NCBI GenBank assembly: GCA_011947345.1
Contig: JAAVTG010000635.1
Location: 105,633 to 169,632, forward strand
DNA length: 64,000 nucleotides
Reading direction: 5' to 3'
DNA from: Phytophthora quininea
Taxonomy: Eukaryota; Oomycota; Peronosporomycetes; Peronosporales; Peronosporaceae
Part shown: piece after piece, positions 22,621-33,050 of the stretch
How the letters are laid out: each line of letters opens with the position of its first letter
How positions within the stretch are numbered: the stretch's first letter is position 1
Translations under genes and position numbers: made by a program
The notes under the pieces: model-generated
Told to the model about the DNA's origin: nothing
What the model saw: the letters and a program-made list of their open reading frames with translations, nothing else
Database searches by the model: none

Positions 22621-23627
22621 TCACGCAGATGATGTTGCGTCCAGATCCCGATACTCACTGTGATTAGGCTGTCTCGGCGAGTCCGTGGGTCTCTTCACCA
22701 CCAGCTTGTAACCAGGACGGATCTCGCCTCGATACCCCTTTGGGAAGTAGGCGCGGTTGAATTCCGCATCTCGTCGTACGTCATTCCGTAGCGTTGCGCG
22801 AGTTCCTCCGGCGTGTCACCAGGTTCCACGACGTGGATCTGCTTGGTGAGTTTCACCTCTGCAATATTGCGTCGACTCGCAGCTTGTTGCGCTGCCAAGA
22901 GGTCCGGCACAATGACGCGTTCTCCAGCCACCAGCTCGGCGCGTTTACCGACAGGATACCGTCCGCGATTGATCTGCAAGAAGTGTGCGTACGGGATACT
23001 GTACTGCTTGCAGATCGACTCAAAGGTGTCTGTCGACGCCACCAAGTGGGTCTTGTAACGTGCAAAGGCAGCCGACGTGCTGGTGTACGTGGCTTCCTGT
23101 TCTCCTTGAGCATTGAGCGCCGACGCGTTGGTGTCTGCATCTGCTGGTGGTTCGTCCTTCTCCATCTCCCCAGTGTTCATGAGTCGGATGTGCAGCAATT
23201 GACCTGGACAGAGAAGGCTACGTTCACCCGTGGGGAAGTAGCGACGGTTGTCTTGACGTAGGATCTCTTCTGTGGTATTGTACAGCGCTGCAATGTCCCT
23301 GAGCGTCTCCCCAGCACGCACCAAGTGCATTTGTCCCCAGCCATTGTCGATACACTCGGGCGGTGGTGGGAGGGATACGGCGTTGGCCTCCTCCACGATG
23401 AGCTGCTGGCCTGGATAGAGCTTGACGCGCTTCTTCTTGGGGCCCAGCAGAGGATTCAGCGCCAGCAGAGCCGACTCGGTCGTCTGCGTCTTGTGCGCCA
23501 CACTGGCCAACGTATCGCCAGGCAGCACGTGGTAGCGGAAGGGAGACGGCGTAGGAGGAGGAGGTGCCAGCTCTCCACGCGAGCGGGAGCTGCTGGCGCT
23601 CGCGCTGGAGCTCACGGTGCCGTACAT
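22621..23627 (-). CDS. Protein with four LysM domains (one apparent frameshift)
   Basis: LysM modules bind N-acetylglucosamine polymers such as chitin or peptidoglycan. Single exon, about 335 residues from MYGTVSS. Four LysM repeats: YHVLPGDTLASVAHKT, MHLVRAGETLRDIAALY, a divergent third (HLVASTDTFESICKQY) and IHVVEPGDTPEELAQRY. Three of the four are followed by an N/D-R-x-Y/F-P-x-G segment. No convincing signal peptide precedes the first module, so an intracellular role is possible. If translation began upstream at 23777 the extra 50 residues would not form a clear signal. The frame changes near 22765 (GG for GGG); repair completes module four and a tail ending ATSSA. Confidence 0.75.
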
Positions 23628-23751
23628 GGTCGACGAATTTTGGTGAGACTTTGATTGGCAAAAATCGAATGGAAGTGTGGAATACCACCACAGTTTGATG
23701 GCCATGCCGGTGTTGAAGCGCATTTTGTTATGATAGCAAGCTGCAGGGGAC

Positions 23752-24837
23752 TTAAGTAGAGCAGCACGGGTCGACACTGCCTCTGAGTTCGTCTGCGTCA
23801 GTGTCTTTGAACACTGCGAAGCCCAGACCCAAGCCGATGATCACGGCTACGAACATGAGCGTCTCGAACGTCATGATGATCAGCATGACCCAGTAGCCCA
23901 GACAGAGATGCACCATGTACATCACTGCCAGCACGCACTTGCACCAGAGCGGCAGGCGGCGGATAATGCTGAGCTTTGGCGCGTTCGGCACCCGGTTGGG
24001 CTTGACCACGAACGAGTCGTGACTTCTGGATTGACCACCACCACTGCTGACTTGGGGCGTCGCCAACGATACGTAGTTCGCTTGACTCGATACGATACCG
24101 TAGTCACGGTTGAGTAGCTTCTGCACGTAGTCGCGTAGCTCGCTGAACCCTTCAATGGACATGGCCAGCAGTACGACGCCAAGGAACGCGAACGCGTACT
24201 TGACAGCGGACGACAGTACCCACGGCTGGAAGAGCAGCAGCAGACACGTAGCGTCCCCGCCAATAGCCAGTTGGAAGCCGTTGAACATGACTGACCCCGT
24301 GGGGTTTGCTGCGGATCCAGAGTAGCAGAAATCACCGGAAGAAGTTTGCGCCGCCACATACGCCGTGGGGTTGTCGAACACCATCTGCGCATGCTCCTGA
24401 GAGCACGTGTAGATCTTCTGGGCGCCCTTGGAGATCCACGGCACTGCGTGTGTGAGCTGGTCGTAGCCCTTGCCACACACGGGGCACTTGAGCGCCGTCG
24501 CGTCCTTGTAGATCTCGTCCGTGGTGATGTCGGCGGTGACAGGGTCACCCAGGTTGGCTCCCTACCCACCACCACAATTATGAGATTTACATTTCACTAT
24601 CAATTAGGGAAGTTGATGCCGTACCGGGTTGTTCTGCAGCGAGTCGATGTGGCCAGCCATCTCGCAGGCGTAGACGTGCTGGTCGCCCAGCACGGAGGCG
24701 TTGATGTCCTTCTTGACGTCCATATTGCACAGCGGGCACGTGGTCAAGCGCAGGTTCTGGTCGGCGCTCGTCGGGAGCGGCAGCACCAGCGCCACCACCA
24801 CTATCACCGCCAACACCGCCAGCGACGTCCTCGCCAT
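23752..24837 (-). CDS. CTR-family copper transporter with Cys-rich N-terminal modules
   Basis: CTR proteins move Cu(I) across plasma or vacuolar membranes as trimers. Two exons (24625-24837, 23752-24561) join in frame to 340 residues. A signal peptide (LAVLAVIVVVALVLPLPTSA) is followed by two Cys modules, CPLCNMDV...YACEMAGH and CPVCGKGY...YTCSQEHA, which resemble YHS/TRASH metal-binding folds. The CTR core starts with SVMFNGFQ, TM1 FQPWVLSSAVKYAFAF, then a cytosolic loop, TM2 with MLIIM (the MxxxM motif) and TM3 with GLGLGFAVF (GxxxG). The protein ends CCST, perhaps a metal-binding tail. It lies head to head with a paralog at 25384. Confidence 0.85.
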
Positions 24838-25383
24838 TTTCCCAATTGAAAACTGAGACCGGGGCAACGTTCGGTTCAGTCAACAATCAAATATTGCAAA
24901 AATGGAATCACCTGTGTGCAACTTCGGCTCTTCGCCGTAAAGGGCCTTGTGAGCGCTTTGTGTATAGTACCTGGCAGTAGCAGCCAAAAGAAACCCACAG
25001 GCCAGAATGCCGTCGACGTGAGATCTAGTGGCGGCAAATGCAATGGGGCGCAGGACGCCAAGTATCGAATAGTACTCGCATCGGGTGCTATGAATATTGT
25101 GAATGGATCAGTCAACAATACCGGGCGAGAGGGCGCGATGTGCGCACCGGAAGAGGTCCGAATCCGAGGTTGCAGCCTGCAGGAAAGCCATGGCCGTCAC
25201 CACCACCACTTCCTCCATTCGCATTTTGGCCAGCACCCAGCGTCAAGTTCGTCTTCAAAGGCTTGAAGCCGATCTCCCTGGTCATCATCTGCCAGCTGCT
25301 CTTGGTAGACAACGGCCTATAACTTCGCCCCGTCTTCTCACAAGTCAGAACTCTCGGTTCCTCATTCCTGCTTCCCCCTGCTC
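24838..25383. other. Divergent promoter region of the two CTR genes
   Basis: About 550 bp separate the starts of two copper transporter genes transcribed in opposite directions. Shared control of both genes is possible. No copper-response element was recognised, and no coding segment is seen. Confidence 0.4.
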
Positions 25384-26782
25384 ATGATGCGGACCTCTAC
25401 GCCTCTGGGCAGCGACGGCAGCTCTCTCCTCGCTGGTGGTGGCGACGGCGACGGCCCACGCCCACCACCACCACGAACTGCACCAGATCCACGACATGCA
25501 CGCCATGACGGCGCACCGCGACCTGGCGGCCTCCGGCGTGAGCTCCACGGACTACACGTGCCCCGTGTGCGGCATGTCGACGCTCGACAGTGGCTACGAC
25601 AACGAGAACTACGTGACGATGGCCAACGGCCAGAAGGTCTACTCGTGCGGCATGGCGGCGCGCTCCTTCACGGCCTACGACTTTGACGTGACCGATACGG
25701 CCTACTTGGCGGCCAACATGGCCGAGTTCATCATCAACCAGACGGACTCCACCACGTACGCAAAGTGTGAGGACAAGTGCACCGAGTGCTCGGACGGTAT
25801 CAAAGACCCGGTGTCGGGGACTCCGTCACCACCGACAACTTCGTGTACGTGTGTCTGAAGAACGGCCAGAAGATCTACTTTGCGTCGCAGGACAACAAGA
25901 ACTCGTACCTCACCAGCGTCAACTCCAAGGTTCGGTACCTGGTTAACGACGTTACGTGCTCGGGCGCGACGTGTTCGGATGCGACCAACATCACGACGCT
26001 GAGCCCTGCGGCGCAGAGCTTCGTGGCGGACTTCTCCTCTGCCAGTACTAGTAGCTCGACGTCGGCATCAACCAGCAGCGCTACGACGGACTCGACGTCG
26101 ACCTCCACCAGCTCGGACTTTTGTACGGGCCAAGGCTCCGTCATGTTCAACGGCTTCCAGTCGTCCATCGACGGGTCTTGTGTCATGCTGCTCTTCCAGC
26201 CGTGGGTGCTCAACAGTGCAGTCAAATACGCATTCGGCTTCATCGGCTGCTTCCTCATCGCCCTGCTAAATGAATTCCTAGTGAAAGGCGTGAGATGGTG
26301 AGGCAGAGGCTGCTGCAGGCACGTAAGCTCCGCCCACATGACAAATTCCACAAGATGCAGTGCAAGTTGGCGTTGGCGGTGCTGTACATGATCCAGATGA
26401 CGATTGCGTACTTTGCCATGCTGGTCGTGATGACTTACGAGACGGGTTTGTTCATAGCGCTGATTGTTGGCTTCGGAGCCGGCTTCTTGTTGTTTAAGAA
26501 CCTGGACATGGACATCACCGAGAGCGTGGATCATGGCGATTCACGGACCCGTCCACGGTCCGTATCCAAGTCGGAGGCATGTCGTGTATGAAGAACTGCG
26601 GTACCACGGTGGAGAATGCGCTGAAGAACACACCGGGCGTGACGGATGCGGTGGTGGAATTCGATGAACGCGCTGCCTACGTGTCAGGCTCGGCGCAGTA
26701 CAGCGATCTCGTGGCGGCTATCGAAGGGGTTGGCTTCACCGCCGAGGTGAACAACCAGAACCGGAGCAGCGAACGCGCGTAA
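25384..26782 (+). CDS. CTR-family copper transporter fused to a C-terminal HMA domain (several apparent frameshifts)
   Basis: About 465 residues if frame breaks are bridged. A signal-like hydrophobic segment (LSSLVVATATAHA) ends before a His-rich stretch (HHHHELHQIHDMHAM). A Cys module follows (YTCPVCGMSTLD...YSCGMAAR) and a second, diverged one (VYVCLKNGQKIYF). Then a Ser/Thr-rich linker and the CTR core: SVMFNGFQ, FQPWVLNSAVKYAFGF, AMLVVM (MxxxM) and GFGAGFLLF. The C-terminus is an HMA domain, GGMSCMKNCGTTVENAL...AIEGVGF, with a Cx3C site instead of the usual Cx2C. Frame changes occur near 25403, 25815, 26290 and 26548; the first would need an inserted base, the others a missing one. In-line fusion of a copper channel and a chaperone-like domain is unusual. 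Confidence 0.75.
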
Positions 26783-26879
26783 GCACCCTATCCGTTAGTA
26801 CTCTGTAGCCTATCGCCAACATTACTGGTGGTGCGCACGCTGTCCATAAGAAACAGCGATTTCTCACATATTGTGTTTC

Positions 26880-28000
26880 TTTTTCTTTTGGACGATGATT
26901 TATTCTGTAGTGAATGCCGCAAGGACGTTTGACTATGACCAAGCTGGGGTGGTGGAAGTCTGCTAACCTTTTTGAAGTAGTAAGCACATGTGGTGAAAGT
27001 GGTGAAGAATCACCATCACCGTTTGAATTCTGCGGCAAGTCAACAATTGTTTTGCTTTCCCAATGAAGTTGCATTGTGGAGTTAAAATACAACGGGTGTG
27101 CGGCACGATACAACTCGCTGATCTCCTGCATGCGATCTGGAGGAGAATTTCTTGATCAAACGCACGGTAGAGTGGCTCGGACTGTGGACGCGGAGCTCAA
27201 GACGCTCATTGCGCTGTCAGAAAGCAAAACTAGCGGGACTTCGATCCCGGTATAATTGACGTGCAATAGTTCCGACGGGATTTTCGAGTCTTCGAGCAGA
27301 TGCTGCGCGTTTTGTGGTTGCAGAGGTAACATACCTGTTTCTTGCGTCGTAGCAAGTTCCTCGGTGTTCTGCCACATCCGGAACATCCACCGCTGCTGGA
27401 ATTGACGGTTGGGTCAGCGATCGCCAAAGCGTCTTCGCAGTGCGATGTTGCCGATTTTCGGGATTAGCTTGGCCAGTATCAATAAAGCGCGAGCCGGAGC
27501 CTCTTTCAGCTTCTTGACGACTCCTCTCGCTTGGGATTTAGGGACGACGTCACACGTGCCGAAGGAAAACACCAACGTTTGTTGCGAAGAAACCTGCTCG
27601 CTCAGTACGTAGCCGGCCAGCACGTTGCCGCCGACCACGAGTCGGCCAGTCCGGTCTCGCTTCAACATCTGGAATGTCCGCGTCGCCGCGCGTGTCAACG
27701 GGTCGAAGTCGACGTAGTCGAGGATCTCGATGGTCTTGATGCTGGAGGATCGAATTGGGGAACGTGGTCCGTTTGGTGGATAGGTGGGTATTCACGGACG
27801 TTCTAGGCACCTCGCGCAACGAGAACTATTATGTGCTACCCTGCCAGCTTCCTCAGTGGATCAGGTTCTCCACGATGGCTCGAGCACTTTCGGCCAGATC
27901 AATCAGCGCGTCGTCCCCTTCCTTGGTTTCGACCGTGCTGGACAAGTCGATGGCGGACCACCGACAGGTTCTGGGACGGTAATATGACCGGGAGTGCTCG
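26880..28000 (-). pseudogene. Decayed paralog of the START/FYVE-like gene
   Basis: On the minus strand, pieces of the neighbour at 28459-30007 can be followed. SRSYYRP...ESARAIVEN (about 27855-28000) is followed directly by a degenerate LAG...REVP (about 27800-27850), so some 65-80 residues that lie between them in the intact gene are missing. Next come NTHLSTKR, the conserved GRLVVGGNVLAGYVL (about 27615), PKIGNIALRRRFG and a zinc-finger part CSGCGRTPRN...CYLCNHKT. The frame shifts near 27745 and 27300, and an in-frame TGA (27156) precedes a further coding-like stretch beginning MQEISELYRAAHPLYF. The long deletion argues for a true pseudogene, unlike the single-base breaks elsewhere. Confidence 0.6.
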
Positions 28001-28012
28001 TGGAAGGGTGGA

Positions 28013-28117
28013 GTGATGCTCGACGCAAGCCGCAGCTTTAATGCTGTGGGCTGGACGGAACGCAAGGAAGGGCAAGGAATGTACGTGTACGGGTCCTCTG
28101 CTTTGGTTCCCAATTAG
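28013..28117 (+). pseudogene. Inverted fragment of the START/FYVE-like gene
   Basis: On the plus strand this stretch encodes SFNAVGWTERKEGQGMYVY, matching GFNPVDWKERKEGQGVHVF in the intact minus-strand gene at 28459-30007. It is part of the segment missing from the adjacent decayed copy, now in the opposite orientation and on its upstream side. After the stop at 28115-28117 similarity becomes weak. Confidence 0.55.
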
Positions 28118-28458
28118 AGTTGTACCCTCTACACGGAATCGTAGAGAAGGTCATCCGGGATGAAGGCACAGCTCCTGTCAAACGCCCAACTTGACTGATG
28201 CGAGCCACAAAAAATATAAAGACGTTTTTGAGAATTGCATCCGTACCAAGGACTTGACTTATATAATAGCTCGCGTAGGCTTCGCGACGCAAGTTAACAA
28301 CTTCTTGAAAGTCCACTCTTACTTTATCAACGGATTCAAGATAACCTCGCGATTCGGTTGATGTTTCAGGGCGTCATGGATGTACCGAATGCTCTTATGA
28401 TAAAAATCTATTTAACAAAAATCTCTATATGTTCAGGACTGAGCAAATAGTGTTGTGA
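28118..28458. other. Spacer without recognised gene
   Basis: About 340 bp between the inverted fragment and the 3' end of the intact START/FYVE-like gene. Some frames are open but nothing recognisable is encoded. It may contain more degraded copy sequence. Confidence 0.4.
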
Positions 28459-30007
28459 TCATAAGCTCGAGGCTGTGGACGTCGCGCTCAAAACGTCCAA
28501 CGTGCTTTGGCGAATCAAAAGCGTCGGGTTCTTCTCGAAAGACTCGAACCTTCAGTCTCCTCGCTCTTCTCGAAAGCACGGCGGCGTGTCGTCAGCGTAC
28601 AACCACAGCAAATCCGCAGGCGCTCGATAACTCCAATAAGTCCTTCGACATCTTGAGCTGTCGAGCAGGAACCGCAAGTTTGTTGACTGCACAAGTAGCA
28701 CACGTACTTCTTACGTAGCAGCGAGTCCTTCAATGCCTTGCCGCATCCTGAGCACCTTCCGTCAGTGTGCCTCCGCAGCTGAACTCAATCGCTGGGTCAG
28801 TCGTGTCTTCCGCGCCAAAGCGTCTACGTAGTGCAATGTCGCCGATTTTCGGGGTCATCTTCGCCAGCTTGAGCAACGTGTGCGTTGCAACCTCACGGAC
28901 CGTCGCAACTTTCAGCTTGGCCTTTTGCTTTACGATTCCGCTCATCTTGAACTCAAGCGCCGACGTAGTATGCGTACCGAAGTAAAACACTGAAGTCTGA
29001 TGCAGCGACGACTTCTCACGTAGCACGTATCCGGCCAAGACGTTGCCGCCAACGACAAGACGGCCAGCTAGGTCTCGTGATAATTTCTGGAACGTACGCA
29101 CCGCCGTGCGGGTCACGGGGTCGAAATCGACGTAGTCCAAAATCTCGACGGTCTTGGTACTCGAGACGAGCGGGATGGAACCGGAAAACTTGATACGTTT
29201 GATGGCCAAGTGGGTGTTTACGGACACTGTGGGCACCTCACGTAGCGTGACGGCATACGAGAAGGCATCGCCTGCGAGTGCCACCATCGTAGCGTTAAAG
29301 TCGTCGCTATTGCGACTCGACAGCACTTCGAGGATCTCCTTGACACTGCACGGTAGGGTCGACGTCGCTACCGTTTCGAAGCACCCGGTGCTCGGTCTCC
29401 GCTCGAACACGTGCACGCCTTGGCCTTCTTTACGTTCCTTCCAGTCCACGGGATTAAAGCCACGCCGTGCATTTTCGACGGCAGCACGGCCATTAGCTGA
29501 CAGAATCACCATCGCGTCGTCCTCTTCCCGAAGCTCCAATGAACTGGACAAGTCGACGGTGGACCGACCGCTGCTGGAACTGTAGTACGAGCGAGACCGC
29601 TGGTGGTGCGGTGCGCGACTCGGAGTCGTGAGGAAGCCGGCGTTGTCGGAGCACGTGAACATGCTACGTGCCGAGATATTGGAGCTGCTGAATTCGCGAT
29701 TCATGGCGCAGTACGAAGAAGTATTCCAGCTCGATGTGTGTGCTACGAAGCGGAATGGAGAATGGCAGTAACTCGACGATCTCGGCTGCGCTCCGCCCAA
29801 CCCCGAGCCGCTGTTACATACACTGCCCTGCAACACCAAGGGTTCGGAATGTAGACGTCTCACAAGTGATTTTCTGGGCAAAAAGTGTCCACCGGTAAAA
29901 GTTTCAGTGGGAGTTGGTGGTGATTTCAACTCGTTGGCAACGGAGCCGCTCGAGACTCGACGCGCGTCGAGGTGTGTACCGCCGAGTCCGCCTACGACAG
30001 ACACCAT
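28459..30007 (-). CDS. START-like lipid-binding protein with FYVE-like zinc finger (two apparent frameshifts)
   Basis: Large oomycete family combining a START-like lipid pocket with a FYVE/zinc-finger C-terminus; likely binds membrane lipids. Start MVSVVGGLGG. Residues 1-180 are Ser-rich and low in complexity (SRSYYSSSSGRSTVDLSS). The START-like part runs about 185-400: FNPVDWKERKEGQGVHVFE, SVKEILEVLSSRN, NTHLAIKRIKF, ILDYVDFDPVTR and GRLVVGGNVLAGYVL. The finger follows: CSGCGKALKDS, CYLCSQQTCGSC. The frame changes near 28755 (GG for GGG, just before the first Cys pair) and near 28550. The last stretch, NPTLLIRQSTLDVLSATSTA, resembles the decayed copy next door. The basic FYVE signature is incomplete, so phosphoinositide specificity is uncertain. 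Confidence 0.65.
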
Positions 30008-30394
30008 CGAGCTGATTTTCCAAACTGGTTTCGTTGCCTCGTGACTCGACTGTCAAATTCGGCCGTCCCGTGTCCCGGAAGCAGTTCAACTCGAGTGCAG
30101 CGTTTGCTCGGAGAGCGTCGCATCCACTCCGGTCGTCAGAACCTCTGACTCAGAGGCAGGTTTCGTCAGCTGCACCAGTAGGAAGCTAGGAAGTCCTAGC
30201 AAAAAAACACCGTGAAGTACAGGACGTATGTACTTGCACTGTTAAAGCAAACGAAATTTCGCCGTTGCTACGTGGACACTTTACGTTCGACACGACGATT
30301 CTTTGGTGTAAATCGCCGCGGCAAAACACAGCGCTGACCATCTTCTTGACGAAATTCAAAACCCCTGCCTCAGCCATAAGGTGTCGTGTCGAGC
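30008..30394. other. Intergenic, no gene recognised
   Basis: About 390 bp upstream of the START/FYVE-like gene; probably its promoter. No convincing coding segment on either strand. Confidence 0.4.
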
Positions 30395-30673
30395 ATGGAC
30401 GGGATGTTCGTTCGCGCCTCAAGTCCACTCAATTTTTCCATGGATCGGATCCCTAGACCAAGTTCACAAAAAAATGCGTCTGGCATTCGGGAACAAGCCG
30501 AAGTGTGGTCCACAGTTCAACCTCATCCAGAAGATATTTTTGCGGGGACCGACAAAGCAAACAAGAGAATTGCACGGTTGCGGTTGAGGAGGTCTTGGCC
30601 CACGTTCGACGGATTTTTATTGGAGACCGCCACCTCCGGCACTGCAGACTCTGCAGCAGAGAGCATCGAATGA
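30395..30673 (+). CDS. Possible small hypothetical protein
   Basis: Open frame of 92 residues from MDGMFVRASS to a stop after AAESIE. The composition is protein-like (SMDRIPRPSSQ, VQPHPEDIFAGTDKANKRI, WPTFDGFLLE), with no membrane segment and no known motif. It could be a gene, an exon or chance. Between its end and the CHID1-like gene at 30959 there are 285 bp without other features. Confidence 0.25.
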   Translation: MDGMFVRASSPLNFSMDRIPRPSSQKNASGIREQAEVWSTVQPHPEDIFAGTDKANKRIARLRLRRSWPTFDGFLLETATSGTADSAAESIE

Positions 30674-30958
30674 GCTAGTCGTGCCGCTGTTCAAACCACA
30701 TGGGGAGCAGATTCGCTGGAAGCAGTCGATGAAGTCACTTGAAGCGAGGACTACAGTGGGTCTTTCAAGACTAAGAATCTTGTCGGAGACACTCCGTGAG
30801 CATTAGTATACAACTGCTTGTTGCCTTGGAGCACAAAGCATTTCTATTTAACAGAGACGGAGAAAGCATTCCTCCATCTTGGCGTGAAAATTGGCAACTT
30901 GCGCTTCAATTTGTAGCAATCATTTTGGTACCAAAAAGTGTCAAATCGCTAGTGCATC

Positions 30959-32513
30959 ATGAAGCTTGCGGTGCTAGTGGCGCTTGCCGCGATTTTCCTG
31001 ACGGTTCTGCTGCTTATGAGCAGTAGCGCAGCTGCGTGGGAAGGGGATGACGACGAGGATGAAGTGGAGGAGGAGGACGACGGCTTCGACTTCGTCTCCA
31101 GCAATGTAAGGGGGGCTATGATACTATTGATCATGGATAGTACTTTACCCACGTATCTGACCCTGTGGCTCCCAATAGCTGGACTTTGTGAAGCGTGACG
31201 ACCTGGTGGAAGTTCAATGCGACGGTCAAGAGTGCGTCGCTGTGACGACGGACGCCACCGGTGCAGTGCCGTCCGTGTGGACACGAGGCCTCGTGACGAC
31301 CAAACCCCAGCCCAAACTCATCCTACAGGAACACGGCCGGTCTGGTAGTAACCTGGACAAGCAGTTTACAGGAGAGACACTGGGCTACGTCACTCCGTGG
31401 AACAGCCGCGGCTATGACTGGGCCAAGCAATTCCGCACAAAGTTCACGTATATCTCACCCGTGTGGCTTCAAGTTCGTGAAGATCCGAAACAGGTGCCGA
31501 TGATCACGGGGACCCACGATATTGATGGCCAGTGGGTTCTGGATGTGAAGAATGGGGTGGGTACTGAGAGGGATGACAAGAAGGGTCCGGCTGTAGTGCC
31601 ACGGGTCGTCTACGAACGCAACCGTCTTAGCTCGGAGGATATCCCAGTGATTATTACCAAGATGTTGGAGCTCGTGGAGAAGCACGATTTTGATGGAATG
31701 GTGTTTGAAATTCCAGTCATGGCAGGAACAGTTGATATGCTCAGTCAAATGGGCCGCGCTTTCCAAGAAGCGAACAAGCTGCTGGTCTTGGTGCTGTCTA
31801 GAAGTTCACATGAGGTATGTGGCTAGCTTGCGTTAACGTAGCACGAGGTCTTTGACTGACATATGAGTGTACAGGGCGAACTTCCCGTAACGCACGAGAT
31901 TTTCGCTGAGCTAGTGCCACTGGTGCATCGCTTCTCTATGAACGCTTATGATTTTAGCACTCCTGGACCAAACGCTCCATACCTATGGCTGAAAGCTACG
32001 CTGGAGAAAATGCTGCCATTGGAAAGAGAGAAGATTTTGCTGGGCATTCCATTCTACGGCTACGATAATAACGGTTTGTGCGCCTGCGTCATGGTAAGAG
32101 AGGTGTTTCCATTAACACCGTGCTTGCCATTCGTAGATGCTATCACGGGATCGACTTACATTCAAACACTGAAGGACAACGATGTCTCTAAAATTCGATG
32201 GGATGCAACGGCACATGTACGCACTCGAAAAGTGGTGAATAAGAAGCAACGTCTAACGCAGTTTTCTATTTGTCTGTGCACAGGAATGCCAGCACGTGTA
32301 CACATCATCCAGTACTAACAGCCATCACGTGGCTTTTTACCCCTGCTTGCAATTTCTACATGATCGTTTGGCTTTGTATCAAGAGTACGGCGTCGGTGTT
32401 GCAATTTGGGAACTCGGACAAGGTGTGTGCTGCATTTACTCGTTGACAGTAGCATTTGCTAACATGCTGGTTGTGGTTTTTAAGGGCTGGATTTCTTTTT
32501 CGATCTGCTGTAA
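30959..32513 (+). CDS. CHID1: Chitinase domain-containing protein 1-like (CHID1, GH18 fold), secreted
   Basis: Six exons (30959-31105, 31179-31814, 31875-32073, 32137-32216, 32284-32422, 32485-32513) join in frame to 409 residues. Signal peptide MKLAVLVALAAIFLTVLLL, then an acidic stretch. The GH18-like barrel has the CHID1 hallmarks: GYVTPWNSRGYDWAKQF, FTYISPVWLQV, HDFDGMVFEI, MNAYDFSTPGPNAPY, GIPFYGYD, STYIQTLKDND, and the end [20 protein letters not shown]. The GH18 catalytic DxxDxDxE is replaced by FDGMVFE, so chitin hydrolysis is unlikely; family members bind saccharides or act in the secretory/lysosomal route. All splice sites fit GT-AG and no frame break is present. Confidence 0.9.
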
Positions 32514-32775
32514 TGGATCAGCACATTTTGATAGTGTCCTTCGGTTTTGTCGACACACCGTGGCAAAGCTTCACAGGCTTAGTCGTACCGGGAATCGCAG
32601 TGGAGAGCTAAAGGTAATGGCGTTCATAATATGAGTAAACTTCCGCTGCGAATAGTAAAAAAATCCTGTTAGTATTTGAAATCTAGTATCGATGTTGCAA
32701 TACGACCACAACACCAGCTCTAGCATAACGTTGCTAAGTCAACCCTTCACGAGGGATCTTGTTCGGCTTTCTCCG

Positions 32776-33026
32776 TGTTGAGGTTGAGGCTCGTCATGCC
32801 CAGTTGAAGTTTGTATTGATTAACACCGATCTTATCCTATACAAACTGAAGTGCTTGTCAATCTCCATGTGACTCAATGACTGCAGCATTTAACGGTTGG
32901 CAGTCACTGCAATTGTTGTAACACGTGTCCTGCTCCCAAAGCAGTCCATTTAATGCATAATATCACTTCTTCTTTTACCTTCTTCTACTCAAGCTCTACT
33001 CTTCAAGTCCCCTAAGCAGTGCACCC
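32776..33026 (+). repeat. 5' LTR of copia element
   Basis: 251 bp starting TGTTGAGGTTGAGG and ending AGCAGTGCACCC. The same sequence recurs at 39314-39564 with one mismatch noticed. Confidence 0.9.
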
Positions 33027-33033
33027 CGCAATA

Positions 33034-33050
33034 GGTCATGAGCCCCAGCC
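33034..33050 (+). other. Putative primer-binding site, internal tRNA-Met type
   Basis: The bases GGTCATGAGCCCCAGCC follow the 5' LTR by about 8 nt. Their complement reads as a tRNA anticodon stem-loop with loop CUCAUGA, anticodon CAU. Drosophila copia is primed by an internal half of initiator tRNA-Met in the same way. There is no normal TGG-starting site here. The gag ATG at 33038 would overlap it. Confidence 0.4.
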
